Shown in pieces: positions 61,136-64,000 of a DNA stretch of 64,000 nucleotides. The translations under genes were made by a program, and so were the position numbers. The first letter of the stretch is position 1. The number at the start of each line of letters is the position of its first letter. Below the pieces are notes generated by a model that did not search any database, had not been told where the DNA came from, and worked only from the letters and a program-made list of their open reading frames with translations. Origin of the DNA: Rhizobium sp. CCGE 510. Lineage in GTDB: Bacteria > Pseudomonadota > Alphaproteobacteria > Rhizobiales > Rhizobiaceae. Location: positions 62,001-126,000 of the forward strand of contig NZ_AEYF01000021.1 in NCBI RefSeq assembly GCF_000292525.1, read 5' to 3'.

Positions 61136-62347
61136 TCACGCTTCTTTGTATTTCTGGCCTATATTGTCCATCACTTCGGCAAACCATGCCGTCGAAAGGT
61201 CAAAAGCCTTGCCGCCCTTGATGCGCGGAAATTCTATAGTGCGCAATTTACCGTTCTGCGCTTCATCATGGCCGGTGACGCCGGAGACTTTGTTGAGCGC
61301 GCTTTCGACGGCGAGATCGACCATGCTCTGGATCAGCCTGAGGTCGTCGCCGTTGGCAGGCGCCGAGCGGGCGAAATAGCCTGATTTCTGCACGAGCGAA
61401 CGTTCGGCGTTCAACAGGCTGGCGAACTGCTTCTGGAACCAGGCGCCGACATTGATCGTGTCGATCTTCACATGGCCAAAGGCGTCGCGCTTGACGGTTT
61501 CGCCGGCGGCTTCGCGCTCCGTGACGATGGCGTCGAGGCAAGCGCCTTCGGAGACGAAGACCGTGGCGTGGCCGTTGCGGTCCATGCTTTCCTTCAGGCG
61601 GGCGGCCTCGGCGTCGAGGTCGAAGGCCATCTCAGGCAGGTAGACGGCGTCGATGCTCTTCAGATGCGCGTTCATCATCAGGCCGTCGACATACTGGTTG
61701 CGGCTGGTGCGCTGGAGATAGGCGCGGGCGGTCGCCGCCGTCAGCCAGCCGCAATGGCGGCCCATGACCTCGTGGATGACGAGGGTGCGGGGGGCGGCCG
61801 TCTGTTCGTTGCCGACATTGTCGAAGAAATGCGCGCCGACTTCGGCGGCCGTCCAGGCGCCGAGCGACTGGCGGATCGGCACGACGTCGTTGTCGACAGT
61901 CTTCGGCAGGCCGACGACGGTGAGATTGTAGCCGTTGGCGGCGAGATAAGCGGCAAGGTCGGCGGCTGTGGTGTTGGTGTCGTCGCCGCCGATCGTGTGG
62001 AGAATGGTGATGCCGTCATTGGCGAGGCGTTCGGCGGCAATCCGCAGCGGGTTCTCGCCTTCCTTGACCAGGCCGCGCTTGACGCAATCGGCGGCATTGG
62101 TGAGCTTGACGCGGCTGTTGCCGATCGGCGAGCCGCCATAGCGATGCAGTTGCGGCGCCTTTTCGCGCATTTCGCGGCTGATCTCGATGCTGTCGCCGAG
62201 CAGTACGCCCTGGTAGCCGGACTTATACGCGACGATATCGAGGTCGGGGGCGATGTCGCTGTAGCGTTCGATGAGCCCGCCGACGGCGGAGGAGAGACAG
62301 GGCGCCAGGCCTCCGGCGGTCAGCATTGCAACTTTCTGCTTGGCCAT
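61136..62347 (-). CDS. pfp: pyrophosphate-dependent 6-phosphofructokinase
   Basis: This enzyme phosphorylates fructose 6-phosphate with PPi, reversibly. The 403-residue protein has TAGGLAPCLSSAVGGL at the N-terminus, the donor motif HTIGGDDTNTTA, where the Asp after GGD (122-123) blocks the ATP alpha-phosphate, and LPKTVDND with Lys149 stabilising PPi and Asp152 as catalytic base. ATP enzymes have GGDGS and PGTIDND at these sites, so PPi use is well supported. The EVMGRHCGWLTA helix is also typical. GGAGGG precedes the ATG. It is monocistronic. Confidence 0.94.
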   Translation of the reverse strand: MAKQKVAMLTAGGLAPCLSSAVGGLIERYSDIAPDLDIVAYKSGYQGVLLGDSIEISREMREKAPQLHRYGGSPIGNSRVKLTNAADCVKRGLVKEGENPLRIAAERLANDGITILHTIGGDDTNTTAADLAAYLAANGYNLTVVGLPKTVDNDVVPIRQSLGAWTAAEVGAHFFDNVGNEQTAAPRTLVIHEVMGRHCGWLTAATARAYLQRTSRNQYVDGLMMNAHLKSIDAVYLPEMAFDLDAEAARLKESMDRNGHATVFVSEGACLDAIVTEREAAGETVKRDAFGHVKIDTINVGAWFQKQFASLLNAERSLVQKSGYFARSAPANGDDLRLIQSMVDLAVESALNKVSGVTGHDEAQNGKLRTIEFPRIKGGKAFDLSTAWFAEVMDNIGQKYKEA

Positions 62348-62400
62348 GATCCCTCCTATGGCGTTTCGGTGCGGCGGCGTTAATCAGAGCGCGCGGCATC

Positions 62401-62490
62401 GAATGTGATTCCAGTGACGCGCTTTAGCTCTTTGTTTTCATGCATGTCATTATCCCGGAACCGCTGCACACTTCCAGGCGAATGCATGAG
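62401..62490. repeat. dispersed rhizobial intergenic repeat, copy 4
   Basis: The stretch GACGCGCTTTAGCTCTTTG, then TGCATGTCATTATCCCGGAA and CCGCTGCACACTTCCAGGCG, matches copies at 1644, 35208 and 35387 with substitutions. Confidence 0.7.
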
Positions 62491-62862
62491 CGCATGGATG
62501 CGGCAGGGAAAGGGGCCTGTAAAGTAAAGAATTTACGAAAAATGTGCCTTTCTGTCGCGTGGCTACCGGAAGAGCTGATATAATCGTTTCAAGCCGGTTC
62601 TGACTGCCGAGAACTGTTGTGGAAATTGCCGGTCTGGCGCGCTCCGAAAGTTGGTACCCTAGCGATGCGGGCAATTCCGACGGTGTCGTAACACTCGTCT
62701 GATGCGGGATGAAGGCGGCTGCAATGATCCTTTGCTGCAGTGCGACAATTACAAAATCGTGAAAACTGTGTTCGGCCCTACGACCAATAGTCGCCTTGCA
62801 AAGGCTACGATTCTTTGGTCAAGCTGTTTGCATATAAGTTGACAAGCATGCGAGAGATTTCG
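62491..62862. other. intergenic region before the TerB/J-domain gene
   Basis: About 370 bp follow the repeat without a supported gene. The DNA is AT-richer, with TATAAT at 62578-62583 as a possible -10 element. No stem-loop with a U-tract was found. Confidence 0.4.
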
Positions 62863-63570
62863 ATGTCCTTCTGGGAAAAACTGTTGAATGCCATTGGCAA
62901 TACCGCGGGCAATGCGCTGTCTGCGGTGGTCGAGGCTATCCGAACAGTTTTCGAAGGTGATCCCGAGACCCGCCGTAAAGTGGCTTTCTCCGTGGCGATC
63001 ATCGCGCTGTCAGCCAAGATGGCCAAGGCCGACGGCGTTGTCAGCGAGAAGGAGGTCGAAGCCTTCCGCGAAATCTTCGAATTCCCACAGGATCAGGCTA
63101 AGAACGTCGCCAGGCTTTACAACCTTGCACGACAGGACGTGGCTGGCTACGAGGCCTATGCCGAACGGCTCTCGACGCTTTGCGTCACCTGCGCGGCCAA
63201 TTGCACCGTGCTGGAAGACGTGCTTGACGGCCTCTTCCACATCGCCAAGGCCGATGGGCTGATCCACGAGAAGGAACTGAATTTCCTCAGCCACATCGGT
63301 GAGATCTTCCAAATGAGCGAGACCCGCTTCGAGCAGATCGCCGCCCGCCATGTCTCCACAGGCGGCGATCCATACAAGGTGCTCGGCGTGTCGCCCTCTG
63401 ACGATTTCCCGACGATCCGCCGCCGTTACCACGGCCTCGTCAGCGAACATCATCCCGACCGGCTGATCTCGCGCGGCGTGCCCAAGGAATTCCACGTGAT
63501 CGCCAACGAACGCATGGCGGCACTGAATGCTGCCTATGCGGCGATCGAGAAGGAACGCCGCGCCGCATGA
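62863..63570 (+). CDS. TerB-like and J-domain protein (DjlA-like, soluble)
   Basis: This 235-residue protein combines a TerB-like helical domain (about 40-155, with KMAKADGVVSEKEVEAFREIF and KADGLIHEKELNFL as acidic metal-like turns) with a C-terminal J domain (about 168-232) with YKVLGVSPSDDFPTIRRRYH and the HPD motif at 197-199, which stimulates DnaK. DjlA has the same order after a membrane helix; here no such helix is present. The ATG at 62863 follows GAGAG; an earlier ATG at 62848 is possible. Its stop overlaps the amidase start. Confidence 0.88.
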   Translation: MSFWEKLLNAIGNTAGNALSAVVEAIRTVFEGDPETRRKVAFSVAIIALSAKMAKADGVVSEKEVEAFREIFEFPQDQAKNVARLYNLARQDVAGYEAYAERLSTLCVTCAANCTVLEDVLDGLFHIAKADGLIHEKELNFLSHIGEIFQMSETRFEQIAARHVSTGGDPYKVLGVSPSDDFPTIRRRYHGLVSEHHPDRLISRGVPKEFHVIANERMAALNAAYAAIEKERRAA

Positions 63571-64000
63571 CCTCGTTCGAGGCCGACTGCAGCAGCGCCC
63601 GGGTGCAGCCTTCGCCAAATCACGGCGAGCGGGCGGACGGGCGCCGCCCAGACATGATCCTGTTGCACTATACCGGCATGCCAAAGGCAGATGGCGCGCT
63701 CGACTGGCTCTGTCGCGCCGAAAGCCAGGTTTCCAGCCACTATTTCGTGCATGAGAATGGTGAGGTGGTGCAGCTCGTGCCGGAGGTGCGGCGTGCCTGG
63801 CACGCTGGTAAGAGCAGTTGGCAGGGCAAAACGGATATCAATTCGCTGTCGATCGGCATCGAGATCGCTAATGCCGGCCATCCCGGCGGACTTCCCGATT
63901 ATCCGAAAGAGCAGGTCGCTGCGGTGATCGAATTGTGTCGCGACTGTGTCAAACGTTGGTCGATCGCGCCTGAACGGGTCCTCGGGCACTCCGATGTCGC
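63567..64000 (+). CDS. N-acetylmuramoyl-L-alanine amidase, partial
   Basis: The gene is cut by the window end after about 144 codons. The visible part matches amidase_2 enzymes of the AmiD/AmpD type: ILLHYTGMP with the first zinc His (His34), SSHYFVHENGEVVQLVPE, AWHAGKSSWQGKTDINSLSIGIEIAN and LGHSDVA with a further zinc His at the end. It removes stem peptides from murein. No signal peptide is evident, suggesting the cytoplasmic recycling form. It overlaps the J-domain gene by four bases (ATGA). Confidence 0.9.
   Translation, partial: MTSFEADCSSARVQPSPNHGERADGRRPDMILLHYTGMPKADGALDWLCRAESQVSSHYFVHENGEVVQLVPEVRRAWHAGKSSWQGKTDINSLSIGIEIANAGHPGGLPDYPKEQVAAVIELCRDCVKRWSIAPERVLGHSDV

Overview
The window looks like a chromosomal segment of a rhizobial alphaproteobacterium, most likely Rhizobium sensu stricto (R. 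leguminosarum/R. etli type). The evidence is the high GC content, the density of ABC importers, btaAB lipid genes, metH and metF under a SahR-type operator, PPi-dependent phosphofructokinase, and two families of short dispersed repeats typical of rhizobia. The species call is inference. No rRNA, tRNA, CRISPR array, phage or insertion sequence was recognised.

Layout. 1-1.6 kb: three small proteins (two unknown, one DUF4174). 1.8-9.1 kb: an FCD-type GntR regulator divergent from a seven-gene operon (polyamine-type ABC importer, hydantoin/allantoin-type racemase, flavin reductase-like protein, UPF0303 protein). 9.2-14.4 kb: AGE-family epimerase divergent from metH, with a perfect 20-bp palindrome between them. 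14.5-15.2 kb: a VapBC-type toxin-antitoxin pair. 15.2-22.7 kb: an amino-sugar-type locus, with HutC-family regulator and BadF-type kinase divergent from a CUT1 sugar importer, a Gfo/Idh/MocA oxidoreductase and an ATPase. 22.8-35.2 kb: NIPSNAP protein, an ABC importer, an RpiR regulator, and a divergent cluster of N-formylglutamate amidohydrolase-like enzyme, APC permease, glutamine-synthetase-like ligase, aldehyde dehydrogenase and iron alcohol dehydrogenase. This last cluster reads as a gamma-glutamylation route for an amine or amino alcohol.

35.6-47.3 kb: an orphan ParA/VirC1-like ATPase, a sulfonate-type ABC importer, an L,D-transpeptidase, a DUF4432/rhodanese-like/RidA group, and a tight four-gene operon (alpha/beta hydrolase, EamA exporter, CaiB/BaiF CoA-transferase, ThDP enzyme). 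47.5-52.3 kb: secreted RNase T2, EttA, then sahR-metF with a second copy of the metH-type palindrome, and a 25-codon membrane peptide gene convergent with metF. 52.5-64 kb: EamA exporter, several murein enzymes, btaBA for betaine lipid, a beta-lactamase-fold hydrolase, LysE exporter, PPi-PFK, a TerB/J-domain protein and a truncated amidase.

How they connect. metH, metF and sahR make a methionine-cycle regulon spread over 40 kb and tied together by matching operators. In each of three ABC operons (5.2, 18.65 and 26.1 kb) a strong GC-rich hairpin lies directly after the binding-protein gene and before the permeases, which would favour excess binding protein. The best candidate for an undescribed system is the RpiR-flanked gamma-glutamylation cluster. 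The four-gene CoA-transferase/ThDP operon and the 25-residue membrane peptide are the next most interesting.
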